Positions 49,558 to 57,764 of a stretch of 64,000 nt of DNA are shown here, in pieces. The stretch's first letter is position 1. Each line of letters starts with the position of its first letter. A model generated the notes under the pieces. The model had not been told where the DNA came from and made no database searches. It saw only the letters and a program-made list of their open reading frames with translations. The translations under genes were made by a program, and so were the position numbers. Origin of the DNA: Actinomadura formosensis NBRC 14204 (GTDB taxonomy: Bacteria; Actinomycetota; Actinomycetes; Streptosporangiales; Streptosporangiaceae); contig NZ_BCQQ01000022.1 in assembly GCF_001552155.1 (NCBI RefSeq), positions 1 to 64,000 of the forward strand, read 5' to 3'.

Positions 49558-51138
49558 GTGAGACTCCCGAGCAAGAGACGTGCTGGCGCCGCGATTGCCG
49601 CGTGCGGAGCCGTCCTGACCGCTACGGCACTGGCCGGCCCGCCACCGGCCGGCGCCGCACCGGTGAAGAAGCCGGTGCTGGACTGGAAGTCCTGCGGCGA
49701 TCCCGACTACCCGACGCTGCAGTGCGCGATGCTGGAGGTGCCGCTCGACCACGCCCACCCGGACGGGCGCACCGTCAAGATCGCGGTGAACCGGCTGCCC
49801 GCCACCGCGCCGAAGGAGAAGCAGCAGGGGCCGATCCTGCTCAACCCCGGCGGTCCGGGCATCAGCGGGCTGTGGATGGCGTCCTGGATCCCGTCGCAGC
49901 TGCCGCCCGACGTCGCCGCCGCCTACGACTGGATCGGCTTCGACCTGCGCGGCTCCCAGGGCAGCGAGCCGCACATGGCCTGCGACCCGAACTACTTCGT
50001 GGGGCCCCGCCCCGACTTCCAGCCCAGCCAGGGCACCACGAACACCTGGCTCAAGAAGACGGCCGGGTACGTTAAGAGCTGCACCGAGAAGTACTCCTGG
50101 CTGCTGCCGCACCTGTCGACCGTCGACCACGTCCAGGACATGGAGAGCATCCGGCAGGCCCTCGGCGCGAAGAAGATCAACTTCTTCGGCTGGTCGTACG
50201 GGACCACGCTTGGCTCGACCTACACCCAGCTGTACCCCAACCGCGTCCGCCGGTTCGTCCTGGACAGCATCGTCGGGCCGTCGATCTCCTGGTACGACCA
50301 CAACGTCCAGCAGGACCTCCAGCACGAGAAGCGGTTCAAGGCGTTCACCGAGTGGGTCGCCAAGGCCGACAACGTGTACCACCTCGGCACCGACGCGGAC
50401 GACATCGAGGCGAAGTGGTACGCGATGCGCGCCAAGCTGCGCGCGAACCCCGTCGGCACCATCGGCCCGGACGAGTTCGACGACACCCAGGTCGCCGGCG
50501 GCTACAACATCCTGCGTTGGCCGAGGCTGGCCACCGTGCTGTCGGCCTACACCAACTCGGGTGACACGGCCCCGCTCGTCACGGCCTACAACCGGTACGC
50601 GGCGCCGGACCCGTCCGACGACTCGTTCGATCTGTACAACTCCGTGATGTGCAGCGACAGCAAGTGGCCGCGCAACTTCCGGTACTGGCAGAAGGACCAG
50701 GCCAAGGTCAACGAGAAGGCGCCCTTCTACACCTACAACAACATGTGGTTCAACGCCCCCTGCCTGTACTGGCCGGTCAAGGCGGGGCACCGCACCAAGA
50801 TCACCGGGAAGGGGCTGCCTCCGGTGCTGCTCTTCCAGGCGACCGACGACCCGGCGACCCCGTACGAGGGCGGCCTGGACATGGCACGCGCCATGCCGAG
50901 CGCCAGCCTCGTCGTGGAGAGGGGCGGCGGCAGCCACGCCATCACCTTCTCCGGCAACCAGTGCCTGGACGACCTCCTGGTCGACTACCTCCGGGACGGG
51001 AAGGTGCCCGCCAACCGCGGCCTCATCGACCGTACCTGCGAGAAGAACCCCGACCCCGACCCGGTCTGGGTCGCCCCCGCTCCCGCGATCAAGGCCACCT
51101 CGGTGACCGGGAACGTTCCGCGCCAGTTCCGCACCTGA
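49558..51138 (+). CDS. Secreted alpha/beta hydrolase, TAP-like tripeptidyl aminopeptidase
   Basis: 526 residues. Signal peptide RRAGAAIAACGAVLTATALA with cleavage near AGA (about residue 32). The fold begins with GPILLNPGGPGISG (oxyanion), the nucleophile elbow is FGWSYGTTLGS (Ser), the acid DDPATPYEGG and the histidine GGGSHAITF lie in the C-terminal TAP-like domain. Family members remove tripeptides from exported proteins in actinomycetes. GTG at 49558 has AGGAGG five bases upstream; an earlier start at 49435 would bury the signal peptide. Divergent from the collagenase-like gene, which would make the larger peptides it trims (inference). Confidence 0.92.
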   Translation: MRLPSKRRAGAAIAACGAVLTATALAGPPPAGAAPVKKPVLDWKSCGDPDYPTLQCAMLEVPLDHAHPDGRTVKIAVNRLPATAPKEKQQGPILLNPGGPGISGLWMASWIPSQLPPDVAAAYDWIGFDLRGSQGSEPHMACDPNYFVGPRPDFQPSQGTTNTWLKKTAGYVKSCTEKYSWLLPHLSTVDHVQDMESIRQALGAKKINFFGWSYGTTLGSTYTQLYPNRVRRFVLDSIVGPSISWYDHNVQQDLQHEKRFKAFTEWVAKADNVYHLGTDADDIEAKWYAMRAKLRANPVGTIGPDEFDDTQVAGGYNILRWPRLATVLSAYTNSGDTAPLVTAYNRYAAPDPSDDSFDLYNSVMCSDSKWPRNFRYWQKDQAKVNEKAPFYTYNNMWFNAPCLYWPVKAGHRTKITGKGLPPVLLFQATDDPATPYEGGLDMARAMPSASLVVERGGGSHAITFSGNQCLDDLLVDYLRDGKVPANRGLIDRTCEKNPDPDPVWVAPAPAIKATSVTGNVPRQFRT

Positions 51139-51290
51139 CGCGGCTGCTCCCCCTGTGATCGCCCGGGCTACGTAGCGGGCGAGGGCCGGGCGCCGTCATC
51201 GGCGGCCCGCACGGACGCGGTACACGACCGCGACCGGCGGCACCGCGATGGCGGCGCCCGCGCCGTTTCCGGCCGCGGATCCCGGCGGCG

Positions 51291-51335
51291 CGGCCGACAC
51301 CGGCCAACGGGGGCGGCCGACACCGGCCAACGGGG
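51291..51335. repeat. Two tandem 22-bp copies
   Basis: CGGCCGACAC followed by CGGCCAACGGGG occurs twice (51291-51312 and 51314-51335), identical, one base apart, upstream of the DUF72 gene. Probably a simple duplication without known role. Confidence 0.7.
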
Positions 51336-51400
51336 CGGGCGGCGCCCGCCGGTGGTCCGGCCGCGGCGGCCGCGCCGCGGTGCCGGTAGCGTCGGGCGGC

Positions 51401-52252
51401 ATGCGGGTTCATGTGGGGTGCGCGATGTGGGCGCACACGCGGTGGCAGGGACGGTTCCTGCCACCGTCGCTGCCACCGGGGGAACGGCTGCGCGCCTACG
51501 CGAGCTGGTGCGACGCGGTGGAGGGCAACACGACGTTCTACGCGACACCCGCGCGGAGCGCGGTCGAGTCGTGGGCGGAGCAGACCTCGCCCGACTTCCG
51601 GTTCGTCGTCAAGCTGCCGAAGACGGTCACGCATGAGCGGCGGCTCGCCGGGGCCGGCGAGGAACTCCGGTCGTTCCTCTGGGCGATCGAGCCGCTGGAG
51701 TCGCGGACGCACGCGCTCTGGGTGCAGCTGCCGGGGTCGTTCGGCCCCGGGGACCTCGGGACGCTGGCCGCGTTCCTGCGCCGGCTCCCCACCGCGCACA
51801 GGTATGCCGTCGAGGTGCGCCATCCCGCGTTCTTCGAGGACGCCGGATGCGCGCGGGACCTGGAGCGGGTGCTCGGCCGGGTCGGCGCCGAATGGGTCCC
51901 GTTCGACACCACCGCGTTCTTCCAGAGCCCGCCGACCAGTGACGCCGAACGGGACGCGTGGACGAAGAAGCCGCGCGTGCCACGCCGGTCGGCCGCCCTC
52001 ACCGAGCGTCCGATCGTCCGCTATCTGGGGCGGGACGACACCGAGCGCACCGTCCAGGGCTGGCGGTTCTGGGTGGAGCGGGTCGCCGGGTGGGTGCGCG
52101 AGGGCCGCTCACCGACCGTGTTCGTCCACACCCCCGACAACGCGGACGCCCTCCCGCTCGCCCGCCGCTTCCACGACGAGGTGAGAGCGCTGGCGCCGCA
52201 GGTCGAGCCGCTGCCGGAGCCGGTGCCGGCGGAGCCGCCCACGCTGTTCTAG
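51401..52252 (+). CDS. DUF72-domain protein
   Basis: 283 residues of the DUF72 TIM-barrel-like family: RVHVGCAMWAHTRWQGRFLP at the start, YASWCDAVEGNTTFYATPAR, FVVKLPKTVTHERRL, YAVEVRHPAFFEDAGC and the C-terminal VFVHTPDNADALPLA, all characteristic. Function unknown despite wide distribution. ATG at 51401 lacks a good ribosome binding site; longer readings from 51248 are repeat-rich and unlike the family. Confidence 0.9.
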   Translation: MRVHVGCAMWAHTRWQGRFLPPSLPPGERLRAYASWCDAVEGNTTFYATPARSAVESWAEQTSPDFRFVVKLPKTVTHERRLAGAGEELRSFLWAIEPLESRTHALWVQLPGSFGPGDLGTLAAFLRRLPTAHRYAVEVRHPAFFEDAGCARDLERVLGRVGAEWVPFDTTAFFQSPPTSDAERDAWTKKPRVPRRSAALTERPIVRYLGRDDTERTVQGWRFWVERVAGWVREGRSPTVFVHTPDNADALPLARRFHDEVRALAPQVEPLPEPVPAEPPTLF

Positions 52253-52384
52253 CCGCCGGCGGGCCGGGACCAGGACGTTCGGCCCTGGGCTTTCACCGCC
52301 CCCTCGGCGATCATGGACGGGCAGGGGTCAGAAATGTCCTGCTCGGGTAGGTGAACGGCGTCCTCGCCGGAAGGAGAACACGCC

Positions 52385-52981
52385 ATGCTGGTCCGGGAGG
52401 CGATGACCTCGCCCGTCGTCACGATCCCGCGGACGGCCACGGTCCGCCAGGCGATCCGCGTCCTGCACGAGCACGACATCACCGCGCTGCCCGTCGTGGA
52501 CGCGGCGGGGCGGCTGGCCGGCATCGTCAGCGAGATGGACCTGCTGCGCGGGGTGTTCGAGCGGGATCCGCGCGCCTTCGCCCGGCCGGTCGCGACGACC
52601 GACAGCCCGCCGCCGCGCCTGGTCGAGGAGGTCATGACCCGCGAGGTGGAGACCGCGCGTCCCAACGGCGACGTCGCCACGCTCGCCGACACGATGATGC
52701 GGACGCGGATCAAGAGCGTTCCGGTGCTGGCGGGCTCGGAGATCGTCGGCATCGTCAGCCGCCGCGACCTCATCGCGATCCTCACCCGCGGCGACGCCCG
52801 CATCCGCGACGACGTGCTGGCCGCGATCGAGGAGTACGGGCCGGACGGGCGCACCTGGGACGTCTCGGTGCGGGACGGCGCCGTCGAACTGCGCGGCGTC
52901 GCCGGCGATCAGGCGCGCCGGATCGCCGACGTCCTCGCCCGGACCGTCCCCGGCGTCACCCACGTCTCGATCCAAGGATGA
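52385..52981 (+). CDS. CBS-domain pair protein with C-terminal BON domain
   Basis: 198 residues. Two CBS motifs (about 1-60: VREAMTSPVVTIPRTATVRQ and DITALPVVDAAGRLAGIVSE; about 80-140: VEEVMTREVETARPNGDVAT and KSVPVLAGSEIVGIVSRRDL) form an adenine-nucleotide-sensing module. A short BON domain (about 143-198; WDVSVRDGAVELRGVAGD) follows. This combination is common in actinomycetes, often in dormancy or stress regulons. ATG at 52385 follows GGAAGGAGAACACGCC. Confidence 0.93.
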   Translation: MLVREAMTSPVVTIPRTATVRQAIRVLHEHDITALPVVDAAGRLAGIVSEMDLLRGVFERDPRAFARPVATTDSPPPRLVEEVMTREVETARPNGDVATLADTMMRTRIKSVPVLAGSEIVGIVSRRDLIAILTRGDARIRDDVLAAIEEYGPDGRTWDVSVRDGAVELRGVAGDQARRIADVLARTVPGVTHVSIQG

Positions 52982-53015
52982 GGACCACCATGCCGACCAA
53001 CCGGGGGCGTTCCTG

Positions 53016-54248
53016 ATGCGCGTCATATCCGAGTCCCACCTCGCCACGGTGCTGGCGGACCTGCCCGGCCGGCCGCGGGTCGTGGCCGGCGGCAACTTCG
53101 CCACCCCGTGGCGCGCCCTCGCCGTGCTGGACGCGGCCGCCGCCGAGTACCGGCTGTTCATGCTCAACGCCCAGGGCGACCTGCCCGAGCGCGACGGCGT
53201 GGAGCTGGAGACCCCGTTCGTCGGGGCGGGCATGCGGGGGCGGGCGAACCTGCGCTACTTCCCGTCGCGGCTGTCGCTCGTCCCGAACCTGCTGAAGGGG
53301 TCGCTGCCGCCCGACGTCGTGATCATGCAGACGTCGGCTCCGCGCAACGGGACGGTCTCCCTCGGCGTCGAGGTCAACATCCTGCCCGCCGCCGTCGAGG
53401 CGGTACGCGCCCGGGGCGGGCTGGTGATCGCCCAGCTCAACCCGCGGATGCCGCACACCTACGGCGACGCCGTGATGACGATGGACGAGATCGACTACGC
53501 GATCGAGTCCGACGAGCCGCTCGCCTGCCCGGTGCCGCGGCCACCCGGCGACGTCGCCCGCGAGATCGGGGGACGGGTGGCGCGGCTCGTCCCCGAGCGG
53601 GCGACGCTGCAACTCGGCATCGGCGCCGTCCCGGACGCCGTGCTCGCCTCGCTCCTCGACCGGCGGGGCATCGGGATCTGGTCGGAGATGTTCAGCGACG
53701 GCGTCCTCGCGCTGGAGAAGGCCGGGGCGCTCGACCCGGACACGCCGATCACCGCCTCGTTCGCGTTCGGCAGCACGGAGCTGTACGACTGGGCGGACGG
53801 CAACCAGCGCGTCCGGATGCTGCGCACCGAGAAGACCAACGACCCGAGCCTGATCGCGCGCCGGCCCCGGCTGGTGTCGGTGAACTCCGCGCTCCAGGTC
53901 GACCTGTTCGCGCAGGCCAACGCCAGCCGGGTGCGCGGGGCGATCTACTCGGGGTTCGGCGGGCAGACCGACTTCGTGGTGGGCGCGCTGCACTCGGCCG
54001 GCGGCCGGGCGATCATCGCGCTGCCGTCCTGGCATCCGCGGGCGGACGTGTCCACGGTCATCCCGCGGCTGGCCGGGCCGGTCACCTCGTTCCAGCACAG
54101 CTTCATCGTGAGCGAGCAGGGCACGGCCACGATCTGGGGGCGCGACGCGGTGACGCAGGCCCAGCAGATCGTGGACCGGGTGGCGCACCCGTCCGCCCGC
54201 GACGAGCTGCGCGAGCAGGGACGGGAGCTCGGGTTCCCGCTGCGGTGA
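53016..54248 (+). CDS. Acetyl-CoA hydrolase/transferase family protein
   Basis: 410 residues. It has the two-domain fold of class I CoA transferases: MLNAQGDLPERDGVELETPF and AGMRGRANLRYFPSRLSLVP in the N-terminal domain, LQLGIGAVPDAVLASL and SEMFSDGVLALEKAGAL, then the C-terminal signature TASFAFGSTELYDWADGN and YSGFGGQTDFVVGALHS. Relatives move CoA between acetate, propionate, 4-hydroxybutyrate or succinate. ATG at 53016; GGGGGCG precedes. It starts 34 bases after the CBS-BON gene and may be cotranscribed. Confidence 0.92.
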   Translation: MRVISESHLATVLADLPGRPRVVAGGNFATPWRALAVLDAAAAEYRLFMLNAQGDLPERDGVELETPFVGAGMRGRANLRYFPSRLSLVPNLLKGSLPPDVVIMQTSAPRNGTVSLGVEVNILPAAVEAVRARGGLVIAQLNPRMPHTYGDAVMTMDEIDYAIESDEPLACPVPRPPGDVAREIGGRVARLVPERATLQLGIGAVPDAVLASLLDRRGIGIWSEMFSDGVLALEKAGALDPDTPITASFAFGSTELYDWADGNQRVRMLRTEKTNDPSLIARRPRLVSVNSALQVDLFAQANASRVRGAIYSGFGGQTDFVVGALHSAGGRAIIALPSWHPRADVSTVIPRLAGPVTSFQHSFIVSEQGTATIWGRDAVTQAQQIVDRVAHPSARDELREQGRELGFPLR

Positions 54249-54254
54249 GCCGGG

Positions 54255-54821
54255 TCACTTGCCGGCCTTGACGCGGGCCTTCGCCTTCCCCGCCCTCTTC
54301 TTCCCGCCCTTCGGGCTCTTCGCGTCCTTGGTGTCCTTGGCGCTCTTGGTGTCCTTGGCGGGCGGGGAGGCGACCGCCTTGGCCTTGCCCGACGGCTTCT
54401 TGGCCTTCTTGCCGCCCTTGCCGCCCTTCGGCTTCTTCGGGGCGGGCGGCTCGACCGGCACGGTCACCGCCGTCGCCGGTTCGGCGGCGGCCTCCACGGC
54501 CGGGGCGGCGGGCTCCACGGCCGGCGCGGAGGCCGGGGCGGAGTCGCTCGCGGCGACGCGGTTCCGGAACGTCTGCCCGGACCGGAACCGCGGCACCTGC
54601 GCGGCGGGAACCTCGACCGGCAGGCCGGTGCGCGGGTTGCGGGCGCTGCGGGCCGGACGGGCGAGCCGGTCGAACGTCCCGAATCCGGTCACGATGACAC
54701 GCTCCCCGGCGGACACCCGCTCCATCACGGTGTCGAACACGGCGTCCACATGCCGGCGAGCGGCGGTCTCGTCGCTTCCCGCGCGTTCCGCCACGACCCT
54801 GACCAGTTCACTGCGGTTCAT
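54255..54821 (-). CDS. HU-family DNA-binding protein with lysine/alanine-rich tail (HupS-like)
   Basis: 188 residues. The first 90 form an HU fold: MNRSELVRVVAERAGSDETA, VIVTGFGTFDRLARPARSAR and NPRTGLPVEVPAAQVPRFRS with the DNA-intercalating proline arm (NPRTG). The tail (about 95-188) is rich in Lys, Ala and Pro (KPKGGKGGKKAKKPSGK), like the histone-H1-like tail of Streptomyces HupS. It compacts the nucleoid, and such tails are linked to spore maturation. Confidence 0.93.
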   Translation of the reverse strand: MNRSELVRVVAERAGSDETAARRHVDAVFDTVMERVSAGERVIVTGFGTFDRLARPARSARNPRTGLPVEVPAAQVPRFRSGQTFRNRVAASDSAPASAPAVEPAAPAVEAAAEPATAVTVPVEPPAPKKPKGGKGGKKAKKPSGKAKAVASPPAKDTKSAKDTKDAKSPKGGKKRAGKAKARVKAGK

Positions 54822-54902
54822 GCGCCATGTCCTTCGCTAGGGCGGTATGTGCGGCCAGCCTAATGCCGCACGGCGCTCCGGTCCCGGCGATCCACGCCCT
54901 GG

Positions 54903-55691
54903 TCAGGGTGTTTTCCGGGCGACACCGCCGAGGGTGCCGACCCGGGCGGTGGCCGGGGCGTCGAACGGGGTCGGTTCGGGACGCCACCGGACGATCGGCA
55001 CGAGGCCGGGTTCGACGAGATCGAGGCCGTCGAAGAACCCGGCGATCTCCTCCGCCGAACGCAGCAGGTAGGGGACGGCGCCGGTCTCCTTGTAGCGGTC
55101 GTGCGCCCGGATGTGGTCCTCGCCGGCCGAGACGCTGTCGGCGAGCGCGAGATGGCTGCCGGGCGGCAGGGCGTCCATCAGGCGGCGCACGATCGACCGC
55201 GCCTCCTCGTACTCCTGGACGTGCCCGAGCACGCCGATCATGGTCAGCGCGACGGGCCGGGACAGATCGAGCGTCCGCGCCGCGGCCCGGATGATCGCCG
55301 CGGGGTCGCGCATGTCGGCGTCGATGTAGTCCGTCGCGCCTTCGGGGGCGCTGGTGAGCAGCGCGCGGGCGTGCGCCAGCACCAGCGGATCGTTGTCGAC
55401 GTAGACGATCCGGCATTCGGGCGCCACCCGCTGGGCGATCTCGTGGGTGTTGTCGACCGTCGGCAGCCCGGTTCCGACGTCGAGGAACTGGCGGATGCCG
55501 ACCTCGCCCGCCAGATACCGGACGGAACGGGCGAGGAAGTGCCGGGCCGCGCGGGCGACCTCGACGATCGAGGGGAAGACCTGCCGGTACTGCTCCCCCG
55601 CCTCCCGGTCGACGGGATAGTTGTCCTTCCCGCCCAGCCAGTAGTTCCAGACCCGCGCCGAATGCGGGACGCTCGTGTCGATCTCGTCCAT
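54903..55691 (-). CDS. SAM-dependent methyltransferase, PF04672 family (second copy)
   Basis: 262 residues, same family as the gene at 44930: VPHSARVWNYWLGGKDNYPV at the start, QFLDVGTGLPTVDNTHEIAQ as SAM site, RIVYVDNDPLVLAHARALL, and VEPGLVPIVRWRPE near the end. The GTG at 55694 directly precedes the ATG at 55691; the ATG is preferred. The two copies differ in substrate-lid regions, so different targets are likely. Confidence 0.92.
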   Translation of the reverse strand: MDEIDTSVPHSARVWNYWLGGKDNYPVDREAGEQYRQVFPSIVEVARAARHFLARSVRYLAGEVGIRQFLDVGTGLPTVDNTHEIAQRVAPECRIVYVDNDPLVLAHARALLTSAPEGATDYIDADMRDPAAIIRAAARTLDLSRPVALTMIGVLGHVQEYEEARSIVRRLMDALPPGSHLALADSVSAGEDHIRAHDRYKETGAVPYLLRSAEEIAGFFDGLDLVEPGLVPIVRWRPEPTPFDAPATARVGTLGGVARKTP

Positions 55692-55985
55692 CACTCGCCC
55701 TATCCGCCGATGAAACCCTTGGATTTCAGCCGCATTTCGGCGACGTCCGCCCCCGGCCTCGCCGCCGGATTCCCGCAGGTCAGCCCCGGTACCTCGCTGC
55801 GCCCGCCGATGGCGGCGGCCTTGCCGAAATCGCGCTGATCGCCCTTGCCGCTGGCATCATAAATGGCACCCTCGGCCAATGTCGCGAGTCAGCGGCGGGG
55901 CGGCGCAGAAGACAGGGCTTGACCCTGCCGAGGCCCTGGAGAGGTCGAACCGGCGCGCCCGGCGGGCGGGCCGCCGGCTGAGCCG

Positions 55986-57575
55986 TCACAGCAGCGTGGC
56001 GCCCCAGACGACCGTCACCTGACGGGTCGCGCCCTCGGAGTCGGTGAACGTCAGCGTGCCCTGGCCGGGCAGGCCGATGAGCGCCGTGCGGAGGGTCAGT
56101 GTCACCCGCATCGTGGTGCCCTCCGACATCCCGCCCTGCATGTCCGACAGGACAAGCTGGTTCGTCGACGTCACCGCCGTCCACGACACCGGCCCGCTCC
56201 GCGCGGCGAGCTTCACCTGCGCGGTCTTGGTGCCGTGCATCTCGACCTTCACGGGGTGCACCACGAGGACGCCCGGCTCGGCGGGCGTATCGGGCGACGG
56301 CGACGGCGGCGACGGCGTCTGCGACGGGTCCTTGGGCTGCTGCGGGTCCTTCTGCTCGGTCTGCGGGCTGGCGAGCGGCGGTGCGGGACGGCCCTGAGGT
56401 CCGCCGCCGCCGTCGGGCCCCGGCGACGACGGCCTGCCATGCCCCGGGCCGCCCCCCGGCGCGTCGTGCGTGATCGACGGCTGTGGACGCGTGCGGAACG
56501 GCGGCCACGACAGCGTGCCGCCGCCGGGCCCCATCACCAACGTCGCGATGAGGGCGGAGACCAGCGCACCCACCATGCCTCCCCCGGTGAACAGCCACCG
56601 GCGGGTGAACGGCGACGGGACGTCCGGCTGGCTGGGCAGCCCGGACGGGGTGAGCGAGCCGCCCCGCGCGGCGATGTCGACCCGGTATCCGGCCAGTTCG
56701 GGGTCGGTGGCGGTGTGCATGACACGGTGCCGCAGCGCGGCCGGCAGCACGGGCGCGGGCGCCCGGCGCAGCAGCGCGGCGGACGTCACCCGGCGGCGGC
56801 GCAGGCAGCCGGCACAGCCGGCGACGTGCCGTTCGGCCGCCGGGTCGGTGGGGGAGTCGTCGGCCCGGCGATGCAGCACCCGCAACGCCCCCCTGCCCGG
56901 ACGAGGCCCGGTGCCCTCCGCCCCGGCCGGGGCGCTCGCGGCCGGCCGGGTGACCGCCGCGGTTCCCTCGCGCCCGGCGGCGCACGCCTTCTCGGCGCGC
57001 TGGATCTCCTCCAGGAGCGCGGCCTCCAGCTGGGCGCGTCCCCTGCGCACGCGCGTCACGGCCCGCCGCGGCGACAGGCCGAGCGTCGCCCCGAGCCGGG
57101 CGGGACGCAGCCCGTGCCGGAACGCCAGGAGCATCACCTCCTGGTCGACGGGCTCCAGCCGGGAGAGGGCGCCGCGGAGGAGCCGGTGCAGCTCGTCCGA
57201 AGGCGGCCAGTCGAGCCCGGCGTCGTCGGTCTCGGCGTGGTCCGGGAACGGTGCATCGGAGAACTCGGCGCCCCGGTCCCAGAACAGGACCTTCGCGCGC
57301 CCCCGCCGGACGCAGCGGCGCCGGGCCGCCCCGTACACCCAGGAGCCCAGATGCAGGGGGTCGCGCATCCGGGGGGCGCGGCGGCAGGCGTCGATGAACG
57401 TGTCATGGACGATGTCGGCGGCGACCTTCTCGTCCCCCGTCATCGACATTGCGTAGTCGTAGAGGCGCTCGGCGTACTCGTCGTAGAGCGCGGCAAGGGC
57501 GGCCTCGTCGCCTTCATTCAGCCCCTTGACCAGTTTGCGGTCGGCTGAGTGTGCGGAGGTGGACAGCCTGGGCAT
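55986..57575 (-). CDS. ECF sigma factor fused to zinc-binding and membrane-spanning tail
   Basis: 529 residues, three times the size of a simple ECF factor. Sigma2 (about 15-85; LAALYDEYAERLYDYAMSMT) and sigma4 (about 135-190; RLEPVDQEVMLLAFRHGL with a following helix-turn-helix) come first. A zinc-finger-like H250-x3-C254-x2-C257 (ERHVAGCAGC) follows, as in ZAS anti-sigma factors, then a membrane helix (about 328-349; GGMVGALVSALIATLVMG), a proline-rich stretch and an extracellular beta domain ending VTVVWGATLL. The layout suggests a sigma factor held at the membrane by its own anti-sigma-like part. No separate anti-sigma gene is adjacent. Confidence 0.9.
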   Translation of the reverse strand: MPRLSTSAHSADRKLVKGLNEGDEAALAALYDEYAERLYDYAMSMTGDEKVAADIVHDTFIDACRRAPRMRDPLHLGSWVYGAARRRCVRRGRAKVLFWDRGAEFSDAPFPDHAETDDAGLDWPPSDELHRLLRGALSRLEPVDQEVMLLAFRHGLRPARLGATLGLSPRRAVTRVRRGRAQLEAALLEEIQRAEKACAAGREGTAAVTRPAASAPAGAEGTGPRPGRGALRVLHRRADDSPTDPAAERHVAGCAGCLRRRRVTSAALLRRAPAPVLPAALRHRVMHTATDPELAGYRVDIAARGGSLTPSGLPSQPDVPSPFTRRWLFTGGGMVGALVSALIATLVMGPGGGTLSWPPFRTRPQPSITHDAPGGGPGHGRPSSPGPDGGGGPQGRPAPPLASPQTEQKDPQQPKDPSQTPSPPSPSPDTPAEPGVLVVHPVKVEMHGTKTAQVKLAARSGPVSWTAVTSTNQLVLSDMQGGMSEGTTMRVTLTLRTALIGLPGQGTLTFTDSEGATRQVTVVWGATLL

Positions 57576-57764
57576 GCACGCTCCCGGCAGCGGTGTGAGG
57601 GGGCCGCCCCCACGGGGTCATCCGGACGATCAGCCCACCTTGCATACACCCGCGAACCTCATCCGCACCACACCATCGCCCGAAATCACCATGAAGGTAA
57701 CGCTGGGGTAAGTTATCGACCCACCCGGTGTCGGGACGGGCCGGCGGAGTGGCCCGGCGCCGCG

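Noticed and set aside
51248-51400. 51-residue N-terminal extension of the DUF72 protein
   Set aside because: It covers the tandem 22-bp repeat and has no similarity to the family.
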